From Chitinophaga pinensis (GTDB lineage Bacteria > Bacteroidota > Bacteroidia > Chitinophagales > UBA10324), in assembly GCA_945903305.1 (NCBI GenBank), contig CAMDOA010000003.1:66325-116186 (forward strand): a stretch of DNA of 49,862 bases. Direction: 5' to 3'. Positions 24,932 to 34,303 of the stretch are shown one piece after another. Positions within the stretch are counted from its first letter, which is position 1. Each line of letters opens with the position of its first letter. Under the pieces are notes generated by a model. That model was not told the DNA's origin. It saw nothing but the letters and a program-made list of their open reading frames with translations, and did no database searches. A program made the translations under genes and the position numbers.

Positions 24932-26137
24932 TTATTTCAAAGTTTCTAATGGAACTCTTTTCCCGTTTTTATAAGCAACTAAAAAAGCATCTTTAAAACC
25001 TTTTGTCTTCATGGCTTTCATTCGCGATTCGGCTTCGGTTCGTTTTGTATAATTTCCAACTACATAACGGTTCAACCCCTTGGCACTTTTATCGTTTACC
25101 ATGTCTTTAATTGAAGAATATTTCGGGTCAGTTTTACTGATTGTTTTATCTGATGCTGCAATCTGAACTTTATAAATAATAGTGTTTGGCGAAATTGTTT
25201 TATTGCTAATAGGTTCGGTTTTTTTTATTGCAACAGTATCAATGGTGCTTTCAATTTTTGCAGGAATCACTTCGGGTTTTGTTGGTTCAATAGGTGGATT
25301 ATCATCAACTCCATCCATGTTTTTATCTATTGAAATACTTCCGGTTTTTGTTCCTTCAATAGTTTCCTTATAATCTTTTACAGCATCAAAAATCGAATTC
25401 ACTATTTCGGCCTGACCTTCTTCCGAAGCAAGTAATTTTTCTTCAGTGCGATTTGTTAAAAATCCTGTTTCAATTAATACTGCCGGCATGGTGGTTTTCC
25501 ATAAAACCAAAAACCCAGATTGTTTCACTCCTCTGCTTGTTCTGCCATCTTTTTCAAATTCATCCTCCACTCGTGATGCAAGCGCAATGCTTTGATCAAT
25601 ATATGCACCCTGATTGAGCGAGAATATAATGTATGACTCCGGCGCATTCGGATCAAATCCGTTGTAGTTATCCGCATAATTATCTTCCAGCAATATGGAT
25701 GAGTTTTCGCGCTTAGCCACTTCGAGATTCGCATCGGATTTATGCAACCCCATTACCCAGGTTTCGGTTCCGTATGCGCTGGTGTTTTTATTCGCATTGC
25801 AATGAATGGAAATAAAAAGATCAGCATTGTTTTTATTGGCAATGTTTGCGCGGTCATACAACTCAATAAATACATCGGACTTTCGGGTATAAACAACTTT
25901 AACCCCGGGAATATTTTTTTCAATCAATGCGCCGAGCTTCAGGGAGATTTCGAGTGTAATATTTTTTTCGCGGTCAGTGGCGCCAAGGCAACCTGTGTCG
26001 TGCCCTCCATGCCCGGCATCAATCACAATTGTTTTTAATGAAAATGGACTTTTCCTCTTGTGTGCAACCAATGGAGTGTTTGTTGCATCAAAGAGGAGAG
26101 TAAAAAGGAATATGGCTATAAAACTTAATCGCTTCAC
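24932..26137 (-). CDS. N-acetylmuramoyl-L-alanine amidase with C-terminal SPOR-like domain
   Basis: Zinc amidase that cleaves the stem peptide from peptidoglycan during cell separation. It has 401 residues: signal or anchor helix (about 4-20), then Amidase_3 with zinc and catalytic motifs IDAGHGGHD (H43), REKNITLEISL (Glu), SIHCNAN (His) and VLIETGFLTN (Glu). A Pro/Lys/Thr linker (about 255-310) and a SPOR-like domain (IYKVQIAAS to about 395), which binds denuded glycan at the septum, follow. The start is GTG at 26137. It is first of the amidase-MCE-OstA transcription unit and divergent from lptD. Confidence 0.92.
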   Translation of the reverse strand: MKRLSFIAIFLFTLLFDATNTPLVAHKRKSPFSLKTIVIDAGHGGHDTGCLGATDREKNITLEISLKLGALIEKNIPGVKVVYTRKSDVFIELYDRANIANKNNADLFISIHCNANKNTSAYGTETWVMGLHKSDANLEVAKRENSSILLEDNYADNYNGFDPNAPESYIIFSLNQGAYIDQSIALASRVEDEFEKDGRTSRGVKQSGFLVLWKTTMPAVLIETGFLTNRTEEKLLASEEGQAEIVNSIFDAVKDYKETIEGTKTGSISIDKNMDGVDDNPPIEPTKPEVIPAKIESTIDTVAIKKTEPISNKTISPNTIIYKVQIAASDKTISKTDPKYSSIKDMVNDKSAKGLNRYVVGNYTKRTEAESRMKAMKTKGFKDAFLVAYKNGKRVPLETLK

Positions 26138-26144
26138 AATTATC

Positions 26145-26152
26145 TATTTTTG
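26145..26152 (+). promoter_or_regulatory. Candidate promoter (-7 box) of lptD
   Basis: TATTTTTG matches TAnnTTTG perfectly, 60 bases before the lptD start, but lies only 8 bases from the divergent amidase start. A -33 element is not evident. A 10-codon reading frame (MNAKVSGFVS, 26184-26216) ends overlapping the lptD TTG start and could couple translation. Confidence 0.4.
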
Positions 26153-26212
26153 TTTCCGTTTAATCGACAGTAATCTTTTTTTAATGAACGCTAAAGTATC
26201 CGGTTTCGTCTC

Positions 26213-28819
26213 TTGAGTATTCTGAAAACACATACAGTTTTCCTGTTGATGGTGTTGATATGCATTGGAAATTATTTTTCAACTGATGCCGAAATGTTTC
26301 CTGACGGAAACATTATTCCTCACATTAAAACAGATACACTTCCGGTTTTTTCAGCAACAGATTCTCCTGTTGTAAAAATTGATTCTTCTACCTACCAAAT
26401 AAAACTTTCGAATGATTCAATGGATGCGCCGGTCAGTTACAATGCCGATGACAGTATTGTTACAGACATAAAAAACCGGAAAATTTATTTGTACAATAAT
26501 TCGGTGGTGAAGTACAATGAGATTACGATGCATGCATACTTCATTATTTTAGATTGGAAGGAAAATACTATCAGTGCATTCGGATTATTTGATAGTGCCA
26601 CCAATAAAACAACCGGACTTCCATTGTTTAATGAAGGTGATAAAGAATACGAAGCCGATAAAATCACTTTTAATTTTAAAACCAAGCGTGGCAAAGTATT
26701 AAATGTATTCACGCAGGAAGATGAGGGTTTTATTCACAGTGATGTGGTGAAACGAAACCCAGATAACAGCTATTATGCAAGTGATAACAAGTACACCACC
26801 TGCAGTTACAAAGACCATCCGGATTTTTACATCAGTGCTACTAAAATGAAAGTGGTGCCTGATAAAGTTATTGTATCGGGTCCGGCACACCTGGTTATTG
26901 AAGATGTACCTACTCCGTTGTTTGTTCCATTCGCCATTTTTCCATTGCATAAAAACAGAGCCTCCGGAATTTTGCTTCCTGAAATCGGGCGAAGACAGGA
27001 TTTAGGGTTCGGATTGATTAATGGCGGATATTATTTTGCATTGGGCAATAATTTTGATTTGCAATTGCGTGGCGATATTTATTCACGCGGAAGCTGGAAA
27101 TTAAGCGCATTAACTAATTACAGTAAAAGATATAAATACAACGGAAGTTTTGGATTGAGTTACAGCCGCACCAGAAATTACCTGCTTGAATTTAATGAAG
27201 TTGAAAAACAAAATGATTTTTTAATTAACTGGTCGTACAGCCAGGATTCGCGGGCCAATCCGAAGCGCCGATTCAGCGCATCGGTAAATGCAGGTAGCAG
27301 CGGTTACAATAAAAATTATTCGTATGGTGCTAATGATTACCTGAGCAATACCTTTAAATCATCGGTTTCATATTCAAGAACTATTAATAGTAAAATGAGT
27401 TACTCGGTTAATCTGGCTCACGATCAGAATATTAATACGCATGTGGTGGCACTCAAATTGCCGGTCTTCAATTTTAATGTGCAGCGAATAAATCCTTTTC
27501 AGAAAAAAATAAGTATCGGCTTGCCCAGGTGGTACGAAAAAATCGGATTCTCTTACAATTTGAATGCAAGCAATGAAGTGCGACAGTATGATTCCTTATT
27601 GTTTCAATCAACCACGCTCGAAAAATTCAGCAATGGTTTGGAACATTCCATTCCAATTTCTACTTCATTTAATTTTCTGAAGTACATCAATGTATCTCCG
27701 AATATTTCATTCGGACAGGTGATGTATCGACAGAGCATTCGTAAATCATGGAACGCAGACAGCAATTGGGTAGAAACCGATACGGTAAAAGGATTTGCAA
27801 CAGGATATGATTACACCTCTTCCATTGGTTTGAGTACACGCATTTATGGAATAAAAAATTTCAAGCGAGGAAAACTGAAGGCTATCCGGCATGTATTGAG
27901 TCCTGCTTTATCAATGCAGTATCATCCTGATTTTGGTGAAGCGCAATATGGAACATACAAACCGGTGCAGGTTGATTCGACAGGTAGAACACAGTTGTAC
28001 AGCATTTTTGAACGAAGCCCTTATGGCGGACCATCGAATGGAAAATTCGGAGGAATAAATTTCGGATTAGGGAATCAGTTAGAGTTAAAGGTTTTTTCGA
28101 AAAAAGATACCGTGAATAATGTGAAGAAAATAAAACTGCTTGAAACTTTATCCATCGGAAGCAGTTACAATCTCGCGGTTGATACTTTTCAATTAGCCAC
28201 TTTTAATCTGAACGCAAGCACCACGCTTTTCGATAAAATTAATCTTCGATACAGTTCTGTATTTGACCCATATACATTGAATGAGAATGGCAGAAGAATC
28301 AATTCATTTCTGCTTCACACGCAAAATAAGTTAGCGAAGCTGCAATCAACTTCTATCAGCGCCGGCGCTACTTTTAAAAGCAAAACAAAACGACCAATCA
28401 AAAATCATAATTCAGATGATGAAAGTGCCGCTGAATATGAAATGATAAATAATAATCCGATGGCGTATGCCGACTTTAATATTCCGTGGAATTTTTCGGT
28501 GAATTATATTTTATCCCTACGAAAAAATATTGTGAATGCGCAGGACACTATTATATACACTCAAACACTGAATTTGAATTTCGATTTTAACCTCACCGAA
28601 AAATGGAAAATAAGCGGACAATCAGGTTATGATTTTAAACGAAAAGATTTCAGTTACACTACGCTTGAAATTATGCGCGATCTGCATTGCTGGCAAATGA
28701 CCATCAGCTGGATTCCGTTTGGAACTCGACAAGGATATTTTTTAAATCTTCGGGTTAAATCAACCGTGCTTCAAGATTTGAAATTGGTGAAACGCAGTTC
28801 TGGTTGGGGGAGTTATTAG
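26213..28819 (+). CDS. lptD: LPS-assembly outer-membrane protein LptD
   Basis: The outer-membrane beta-barrel that inserts LPS at the cell surface. It has 868 residues: signal peptide (about 1-27), an N-terminal OstA jelly-roll domain (about 65-215, with NDSMDAPVSYNADDSIVTD and KYTTCSYKDHPDFYI), then a large barrel of alternating aromatic strands ending near NLRVKSTVLQDL. It lacks the long C-terminal-F terminus of proteobacterial barrels, as many Bacteroidota do. The start is TTG at 26213, chosen because later ATG codons would cut the signal peptide. It stands alone on the plus strand; LptA-like and LptB are encoded nearby. Confidence 0.88.
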   Translation: MSILKTHTVFLLMVLICIGNYFSTDAEMFPDGNIIPHIKTDTLPVFSATDSPVVKIDSSTYQIKLSNDSMDAPVSYNADDSIVTDIKNRKIYLYNNSVVKYNEITMHAYFIILDWKENTISAFGLFDSATNKTTGLPLFNEGDKEYEADKITFNFKTKRGKVLNVFTQEDEGFIHSDVVKRNPDNSYYASDNKYTTCSYKDHPDFYISATKMKVVPDKVIVSGPAHLVIEDVPTPLFVPFAIFPLHKNRASGILLPEIGRRQDLGFGLINGGYYFALGNNFDLQLRGDIYSRGSWKLSALTNYSKRYKYNGSFGLSYSRTRNYLLEFNEVEKQNDFLINWSYSQDSRANPKRRFSASVNAGSSGYNKNYSYGANDYLSNTFKSSVSYSRTINSKMSYSVNLAHDQNINTHVVALKLPVFNFNVQRINPFQKKISIGLPRWYEKIGFSYNLNASNEVRQYDSLLFQSTTLEKFSNGLEHSIPISTSFNFLKYINVSPNISFGQVMYRQSIRKSWNADSNWVETDTVKGFATGYDYTSSIGLSTRIYGIKNFKRGKLKAIRHVLSPALSMQYHPDFGEAQYGTYKPVQVDSTGRTQLYSIFERSPYGGPSNGKFGGINFGLGNQLELKVFSKKDTVNNVKKIKLLETLSIGSSYNLAVDTFQLATFNLNASTTLFDKINLRYSSVFDPYTLNENGRRINSFLLHTQNKLAKLQSTSISAGATFKSKTKRPIKNHNSDDESAAEYEMINNNPMAYADFNIPWNFSVNYILSLRKNIVNAQDTIIYTQTLNLNFDFNLTEKWKISGQSGYDFKRKDFSYTTLEIMRDLHCWQMTISWIPFGTRQGYFLNLRVKSTVLQDLKLVKRSSGWGSY

Positions 28820-28848
28820 CTATTTTAATAAGCTATTTCCGAATTTTA

Positions 28849-28879
28849 TTTCCATAACTAATCAAACTTTCTATTTTCG
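28849..28879 (+). promoter_or_regulatory. Candidate promoter of the rfbA-epimerase-recJ-lptB unit
   Basis: TTTC (28849-28852), 19 bases, then TATTTTCG (28872-28879), each one base off the TTTG and TAnnTTTG consensus. The -7 box is 43 bases before the rfbA start codon. Confidence 0.45.
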
Positions 28880-28921
28880 CTCTCAAAGATAATTAGCAAT
28901 TTTTTCACTATTGATTAATTC

Positions 28922-29782
28922 ATGAAAGGAATCATACTCGCCGGCGGAAGCGGCACACGACTATACCCGATTACTTATGCCATCAGTAAACAAATGATGC
29001 CGATATATGACAAGCCGATGATTTATTATCCGATGTCGGTTTTACTCTTAGCGGGAATAAATGAAGTACTTATAATTTCCACTCCGCACGATTTGCCGGG
29101 CTTCGAACATTTGTTTGGCGATGGAAGTCAGTTCGGATGCAAGTTCACTTATGCAGTGCAGGAAAAACCAAATGGACTGGCGCAGGCATTTGTGATTGGC
29201 GAAAAATTTATTGGCAACGATAGTGTTGCGTTAGTTCTTGGCGATAATATTTTTTATGGTTCAGCACTCGGGTCATTACTGCAGGATCATACTACAATTA
29301 ATGGCGGAGTAATTTTCGCGTATCATGTTTCAGACCCTGAGCGATACGGTGTGGTGGAATTTGATAATGACATGAAAGTGCTTTCCATTGAAGAAAAACC
29401 AAAAGAACCCAAATCAAATTTCGCTGTGCCCGGATTGTATTTTTACGATAACTCAGTGGTGGAAATTGCAAAGAATATAAAACCCGGAATTCGCGGCGAA
29501 TACGAAATTACTGATGTAAATAAAGAATACTTAAAGCGCGGAAAATTGCAAGTAGCAGTACTTGATCGTGGAACTGCGTGGTTAGATACAGGTACATTTG
29601 ATTCATTAATGCAGGCATCGCAATTTGTTCAGGTAATTGAAAACCGACAAGGATTAAAAGTTGGATGCATTGAAGAGATAGCATGGCGGAAAAAATTCAT
29701 TGATGATAATCAGCTTCGGAAACTGGCTGAACCATTATTGAAAAGCGGATACGGAAAATATCTCATGGATATTCTGGAGTAA
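28922..29782 (+). CDS. rfbA: Glucose-1-phosphate thymidylyltransferase
   Basis: Makes dTDP-glucose from glucose-1-phosphate and dTTP, the entry to dTDP-rhamnose and other deoxysugars. It has 286 residues of normal length, with nucleotidyltransferase motif [16 protein letters not shown] (3-18), [16 protein letters not shown] carrying the sugar-phosphate-binding lysine, [10 protein letters not shown] and the later [11 protein letters not shown]. It is followed by two epimerase genes; the rfbB, rfbC and rfbD partners are not within the window. Confidence 0.96.
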   Translation: MKGIILAGGSGTRLYPITYAISKQMMPIYDKPMIYYPMSVLLLAGINEVLIISTPHDLPGFEHLFGDGSQFGCKFTYAVQEKPNGLAQAFVIGEKFIGNDSVALVLGDNIFYGSALGSLLQDHTTINGGVIFAYHVSDPERYGVVEFDNDMKVLSIEEKPKEPKSNFAVPGLYFYDNSVVEIAKNIKPGIRGEYEITDVNKEYLKRGKLQVAVLDRGTAWLDTGTFDSLMQASQFVQVIENRQGLKVGCIEEIAWRKKFIDDNQLRKLAEPLLKSGYGKYLMDILE

Positions 29783-29795
29783 AAAAATTTAGCTG

Positions 29796-30725
29796 ATGAA
29801 TAAAATATTGATTACCGGCGGCGCGGGATTTATTCCGAGCTGTCTGGCTGAGCGTTTGGTGAAGGATGCAAATAATTTTGTGGTCATTTTCGATAACCTC
29901 ATAACCGGTTCAAAAGAAAAACTACCGTCTAATAAATTTAAAAACTGGCGCTTTATAAAAGGCGATGTAAATAATTACAATGATGTTTCATCAGTGATGT
30001 TATCGCATTCGTTCGATTATGTTTTTCATTATGCCGCCTTGGTGGGTGTTCAACGCACACTTTCAAATCCGGTAATGGTGCTGGATGATATTCAGGGAAT
30101 AAAAAATGTATTAGACCTTAGTAAAAACACTGGTGTTAAACGGGTTTTCTTTTCTTCCTCTTCAGAAGTTTATGGAGAGCCGGTTGAGTTTCCGCAGAAC
30201 GAAGATACCACTCCGCTCAATTCTAAATTGCCTTATGCCATTGTGAAAAATGTGGGTGAAGCTTTTCTGAAATCATACAAAAAGGAATATGGTTTGGATT
30301 TCACCATCTTCCGTTTCTTCAATACTTATGGTCCGAAACAGAGTACTGATTTTGTGATGTCGAAATTCATTCGTGCTGCATTAAAGAATAAAGAAATTAC
30401 CGCCTACGGTGATGGAAAACAGACACGCACATTTTGTTACATTGACGATAACATAGAAACAACTTACAATGCGCTCACAAAAAATATGTTTCTGAATGAT
30501 GTGGTTAATGTGGGCAACGATAAAGAAACCACCATCATTGATTTAGCAAAAATGATTATCAAACTCACCAAGTCTAAATCAAAAATTGTTCATCTGCCTC
30601 CACTGAAAGAAGGCGATATGACACGGCGCAAACCCGATATTGCCAAGATGAAAGAATTACTTGGCCGGCCACTTTTACCTATTGAAGCAGGTATTAAGAA
30701 AGTTATTGCATCCGGTAATTTCTGA
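29796..30725 (+). CDS. NAD-dependent nucleotide-sugar epimerase/dehydratase (extended SDR) with an atypical Rossmann loop
   Basis: 309 residues of the extended short-chain dehydrogenase family acting on nucleotide sugars. The active-site YAIVK (Y147, K151) and the serine patch FFSSSSEVYG are intact. The cofactor loop reads GGAGFIP (8-14), so the last glycine of the GxxGxxG motif is a proline, where almost all relatives have GFIG. Later motifs RFFNTYGP and NVGNDKETTI are normal. It lies 13 bases after rfbA and 19 before galE. Sugar specificity cannot be told. Confidence 0.87.
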   Translation: MNKILITGGAGFIPSCLAERLVKDANNFVVIFDNLITGSKEKLPSNKFKNWRFIKGDVNNYNDVSSVMLSHSFDYVFHYAALVGVQRTLSNPVMVLDDIQGIKNVLDLSKNTGVKRVFFSSSSEVYGEPVEFPQNEDTTPLNSKLPYAIVKNVGEAFLKSYKKEYGLDFTIFRFFNTYGPKQSTDFVMSKFIRAALKNKEITAYGDGKQTRTFCYIDDNIETTYNALTKNMFLNDVVNVGNDKETTIIDLAKMIIKLTKSKSKIVHLPPLKEGDMTRRKPDIAKMKELLGRPLLPIEAGIKKVIASGNF

Positions 30726-30744
30726 TTCTTAAAATTATATAAGA

Positions 30745-31791
30745 ATGGAAAAAATTTTAGTAACCGGCGGTTGCGGATACATAGGCAGTCACACCATTGT
30801 TGATTTGGTTCAGAAAGGATTTGAGGTAATTTCTATTGATAATTTTTCCCGTTCCGATAAAAAAGTGTTGGAAGGTGTGCGCAAAATCACAGGGAAAGAA
30901 ATCGTGAATTATGAAATTGATTTATGCGATTTAAACGCAACGAAAAAAGTTTTTGAACAAAACCCCGGCATTAACGGAATCATTCATTTCGCCGCTTTCA
31001 AATCAGTAGGCGAATCTGTGGAACAACCGATTTTGTATTTCAGAAACAATCTGGATTCACTTATCAATATTTTAGAATGTGCGCTGCAATACCATGTTCC
31101 GAATTTTATTTTCTCATCATCGTGTTCCGTTTATGGCGATATAAAAAATTTACCGGTGAATGAAGAAACCCCATTACCCGAAGCGGCTTCTCCATACGGA
31201 ACAACCAAGCAAATTGGTGAGCAACTGATAAAAGAAACCGCCATGCGTTGTAACACTCGTTTTATTATGCTTCGTTATTTTAATCCGGTTGGTGCGCATC
31301 CGTCAATTGAAATTGGCGAGTTACCTATAGGAAATCCATCTAATTTATTTCCATCTGTTTTTTACACTGCGCTTGGGAAAATGAATGAATTGATTGTTCA
31401 TGGAAATGATTATGAAACTCCTGATGGTTCCTGCATCCGCGATTATATTCATGTAATGGATATTGCCGAAGCGCATGCGCTATCACTTTTGTACCTGATG
31501 AATAATAAAATTTCAGAGGAAGAAAAGCAGATGAAGAATTGGAATGTGGAGGTAATGAATTTAGGAACCGGAAAAGGACATTCAGTATTGGAAGTGATAA
31601 ATGCTTTTGAAAAATTATCGGGTGAAAAATTGAATTGTAAAATCGGTGTCAAAAGACCTGGTGATGTGGCTGCAATTTATTCGGATAATAAAAAAGCGAT
31701 TCAAAAATTAGGATGGAATAACTTAAAGGATTTAGACGAAATGATTTTAAGCGCATGGCAGTGGACAAAAAAGTTAAATGATAAATTATAA
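30745..31791 (+). CDS. galE: UDP-glucose 4-epimerase
   Basis: Interconverts UDP-glucose and UDP-galactose. It has 348 residues; Rossmann loop GGCGYIGSH (8-16), SSSCSVYGD with the catalytic serine, YGTTK with Y151/K155, RYFNPVGAHPS and CIRDYIHVMDIAEAH are all as in GalE. The final residues NDKL and the stop codon are written by a heptamer array (31776-31810) that continues to the recJ start. An N-acetyl-sugar epimerase is a less likely alternative. Confidence 0.94.
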   Translation: MEKILVTGGCGYIGSHTIVDLVQKGFEVISIDNFSRSDKKVLEGVRKITGKEIVNYEIDLCDLNATKKVFEQNPGINGIIHFAAFKSVGESVEQPILYFRNNLDSLINILECALQYHVPNFIFSSSCSVYGDIKNLPVNEETPLPEAASPYGTTKQIGEQLIKETAMRCNTRFIMLRYFNPVGAHPSIEIGELPIGNPSNLFPSVFYTALGKMNELIVHGNDYETPDGSCIRDYIHVMDIAEAHALSLLYLMNNKISEEEKQMKNWNVEVMNLGTGKGHSVLEVINAFEKLSGEKLNCKIGVKRPGDVAAIYSDNKKAIQKLGWNNLKDLDEMILSAWQWTKKLNDKL

Positions 31792-31810
31792 ATGATAAAA
31801 CATAAATGAA
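31776..31810. repeat. Heptamer tandem array spanning the galE stop and the recJ start
   Basis: Units start at 31776, 31783, 31790, 31797 and 31804, with AAATGAT twice and variants AAATTAT, AAAACAT and AAATGAA. It covers the last four galE codons, the galE stop (31789-31791) and the recJ ATG (31806-31808). The unit is shared with the accB-accC array at 12841. Confidence 0.75.
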
Positions 31811-33512
31811 GAAGCGCTGGGTCGTAAAAGATTTTAATAAAGAAATTGCGGAACATCTTCAAAGTGTTTTGAAAGTTCATCCGGTGCTTTGTCAATTGCT
31901 TTCACAGAGAAGTATATCAACTTACGATGAAGCAAAAGATTTTTTTCGCCCGAAGTGGGAACATCTTCATGATCCGTTTCTGATGAAGGACATGGACAAG
32001 GCCACTGACCGTATTCAGGAGGCTATGCAACAGAAAGAAAAAATTTTAGTGTATGGCGATTATGATGTGGATGGAACAACTTCAGTTGCATTGGTCTATT
32101 CATTTCTCCGTCGCTATTATTTAAATATGGATTTTTATTTACCCGACAGATACAAAGAGGGTTATGGAATTTCTTTTCAGGGAATTGATTGGGCAAAGGA
32201 AAATGGGTTCTCTTTAATAATTGCATTGGATTGTGGTATAAAAGCAATGGATAAAATTGATTATGCAACTGAAAAAGGAATTGATTTTATTATCTGCGAT
32301 CACCACTTACCAGGTGATGAAATTCCGAAAGCAATTGCAGTACTTGATCCGAAAAGAGTGGATTGTAGTTATCCATTTAAAGAACTTAGTGGATGTGGAA
32401 TAGGATTCAAACTCATGCATGCATATATTCTTAAGCACGACATTAGTGAAAATGATTTAACAAAATTTTTAGATTTAGTGGTTATCAGTATTGCCGCTGA
32501 TATTGTTCCTGTAACAGGAGAAAATCGTGTGCTTGCCTTTTTAGGATTGAAACAATTAAATCATCATCCGAGTGAAGGAGTCAAAGCGTTGATAAAAGCA
32601 GCTGGAATGAAACGAGAGCTAAGTATTTCTGATATCGTATTCTCCCTCGGACCTCGAATAAATGCTGCCGGAAGAATGGACGATGCGCGCCATGCAGTGA
32701 AGCTGCTTATTTCAGAACACTCAGAACAAGCAGATAATAATGCCGATACATTAAATGTAAAAAACAAGGAGCGCAAGGAAGTAGATGTAAATATTACTGC
32801 TGAAGCTTTGAGTCTGTTAGTGAATGATATTGACCAACAGAAAAAAAAATCAACCGTGCTTTATCAATCGCACTGGCACAAGGGTGTTATTGGAATTGTT
32901 GCTTCACGAATGCTCGATCATTATTATCGGCCAACAATTATTTTGACTGAGAGCAATGGTGTGGCATCGGGTTCAGCTCGTTCAGTGGCAGGATTTGATA
33001 TTCATGAAGCAATAAAAAGTTGCAGCGATTTACTGGAACAATTCGGTGGTCACATGTTCGCTGCAGGATTGACTTTGAAGAAAGAAAATGTTCCGGCTTT
33101 TATCTCTCGGTTTGAAGAAGTGGTTTCAAGCACCATTGAAGATCAAATGCTCATTCCGCAAATAAATATTGATGCGGAACTTTCACCGAAAGATATCAAT
33201 AATAAATTTTACGATATACTGAAACAGTTTTCGCCGTTCGGTCCGCATAATATGAAACCGGTGTTCGTTACCCGCGGAATGACTGATACTGGTCACAGCA
33301 GAATTGTTGGAAATGGCCATTTAAAATTATCGCTGATGATGGAGGGAACTCCATTTCAATTGAAAGGAATAGTTTTTAACGGAGAAGAATTTTGGAATTT
33401 AGTGAAGAGCAGGCAACCAATAGATTTGTGTTATTCATTAGAAGAAAATGAATGGAACAACACCAAATCATTGGAGGTTAATGTGAGAGATATAAAAGTA
33501 AATGGAATTTAA
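31806..33512 (+). CDS. recJ: Single-stranded-DNA-specific exonuclease RecJ
   Basis: 5'-3' exonuclease for recombination and mismatch repair. It has 568 residues, normal length. The DHH phosphoesterase motifs are complete: VYGDYDVDGTTS (D85, D87, D89), LDCGI, and the DHH triad (165-167) in FIICDHHLPGDE. The DHHA1 domain ends with EQFGGHMFAAGLTL, and the OB-fold C-terminus follows. It lies between galE and lptB in the same orientation, 3 bases before lptB. Its start codon is inside the repeat array. Confidence 0.96.
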   Translation: MKKRWVVKDFNKEIAEHLQSVLKVHPVLCQLLSQRSISTYDEAKDFFRPKWEHLHDPFLMKDMDKATDRIQEAMQQKEKILVYGDYDVDGTTSVALVYSFLRRYYLNMDFYLPDRYKEGYGISFQGIDWAKENGFSLIIALDCGIKAMDKIDYATEKGIDFIICDHHLPGDEIPKAIAVLDPKRVDCSYPFKELSGCGIGFKLMHAYILKHDISENDLTKFLDLVVISIAADIVPVTGENRVLAFLGLKQLNHHPSEGVKALIKAAGMKRELSISDIVFSLGPRINAAGRMDDARHAVKLLISEHSEQADNNADTLNVKNKERKEVDVNITAEALSLLVNDIDQQKKKSTVLYQSHWHKGVIGIVASRMLDHYYRPTIILTESNGVASGSARSVAGFDIHEAIKSCSDLLEQFGGHMFAAGLTLKKENVPAFISRFEEVVSSTIEDQMLIPQINIDAELSPKDINNKFYDILKQFSPFGPHNMKPVFVTRGMTDTGHSRIVGNGHLKLSLMMEGTPFQLKGIVFNGEEFWNLVKSRQPIDLCYSLEENEWNNTKSLEVNVRDIKVNGI

Positions 33513-33515
33513 ATT

Positions 33516-34259
33516 ATGTCATTACTCCGCACCGAAAATTTAGAAAAAGCATATCGCCGCCGCAAAGTCGTTGACAAAGTTTCTGTGCAGGTTCAACAGG
33601 GAGAAATTGTTGGATTGCTCGGGCCGAATGGCGCCGGTAAAACCACTACTTTTTATATGACCGTTGGTTTAATTAAAGCTGATGAAGGACATATTTTTTT
33701 AGACGATTTAGATATTACGCTGGAGCCAATGTACAAACGCGCACAACTTGGTATTGGTTACTTGCCGCAGGAAGCAAGTATCTTTCGGAAGTTGACTGTG
33801 GAAGATAATATTATGGCTGTGCTCGAAATAATGGATTTGAAAAATGACGAGCGCGAAAATAAACTCAACAGTTTGTTAGCAGAGTTTGGATTGAATCATA
33901 TTCGCAAAAGCCGAGGTGATTTATTAAGCGGGGGAGAAAGAAGAAGAACAGAAATTGCACGCGCACTAGCCACCGATCCGAAATTTATTTTATTAGATGA
34001 ACCATTTGCAGGGATTGATCCGATTGCAGTAGAAGATATTCAGCGGATTGTTGCACGATTGAAATTTAAGAACATCGGCATCTTAATTACAGATCATAAT
34101 GTGCAGGAAACTTTAAGCATTACCGACCGTGCTTATTTATTATTCGAAGGAAAAATATTAATGAGCGGAACTGCTGAAGAACTTGCAGAAAACGAGCAGG
34201 TACGCAAAGTTTACCTAGGACAAAATTTTGAATTGAAAAGAAAGGTGATTGAGTTTTAA
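33516..34259 (+). CDS. lptB: LPS export ABC transporter ATP-binding protein LptB
   Basis: ATPase that powers LPS extraction from the inner membrane with LptFG. It has 247 residues: Walker A GPNGAGKT (36-43), Q-loop [16 protein letters not shown], signature LSGGERRR (about 138), Walker [13 protein letters not shown] and switch histidine ITDHNV. The LptB-specific DHNVQETL and final KVYLG segment are present. It follows recJ by 3 bases and precedes the GH3 gene. Confidence 0.96.
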   Translation: MSLLRTENLEKAYRRRKVVDKVSVQVQQGEIVGLLGPNGAGKTTTFYMTVGLIKADEGHIFLDDLDITLEPMYKRAQLGIGYLPQEASIFRKLTVEDNIMAVLEIMDLKNDERENKLNSLLAEFGLNHIRKSRGDLLSGGERRRTEIARALATDPKFILLDEPFAGIDPIAVEDIQRIVARLKFKNIGILITDHNVQETLSITDRAYLLFEGKILMSGTAEELAENEQVRKVYLGQNFELKRKVIEF

Positions 34260-34303
34260 ACTATTTTTTTAAAATTATTCAAAACATCATACTATTTATT
34301 GGT

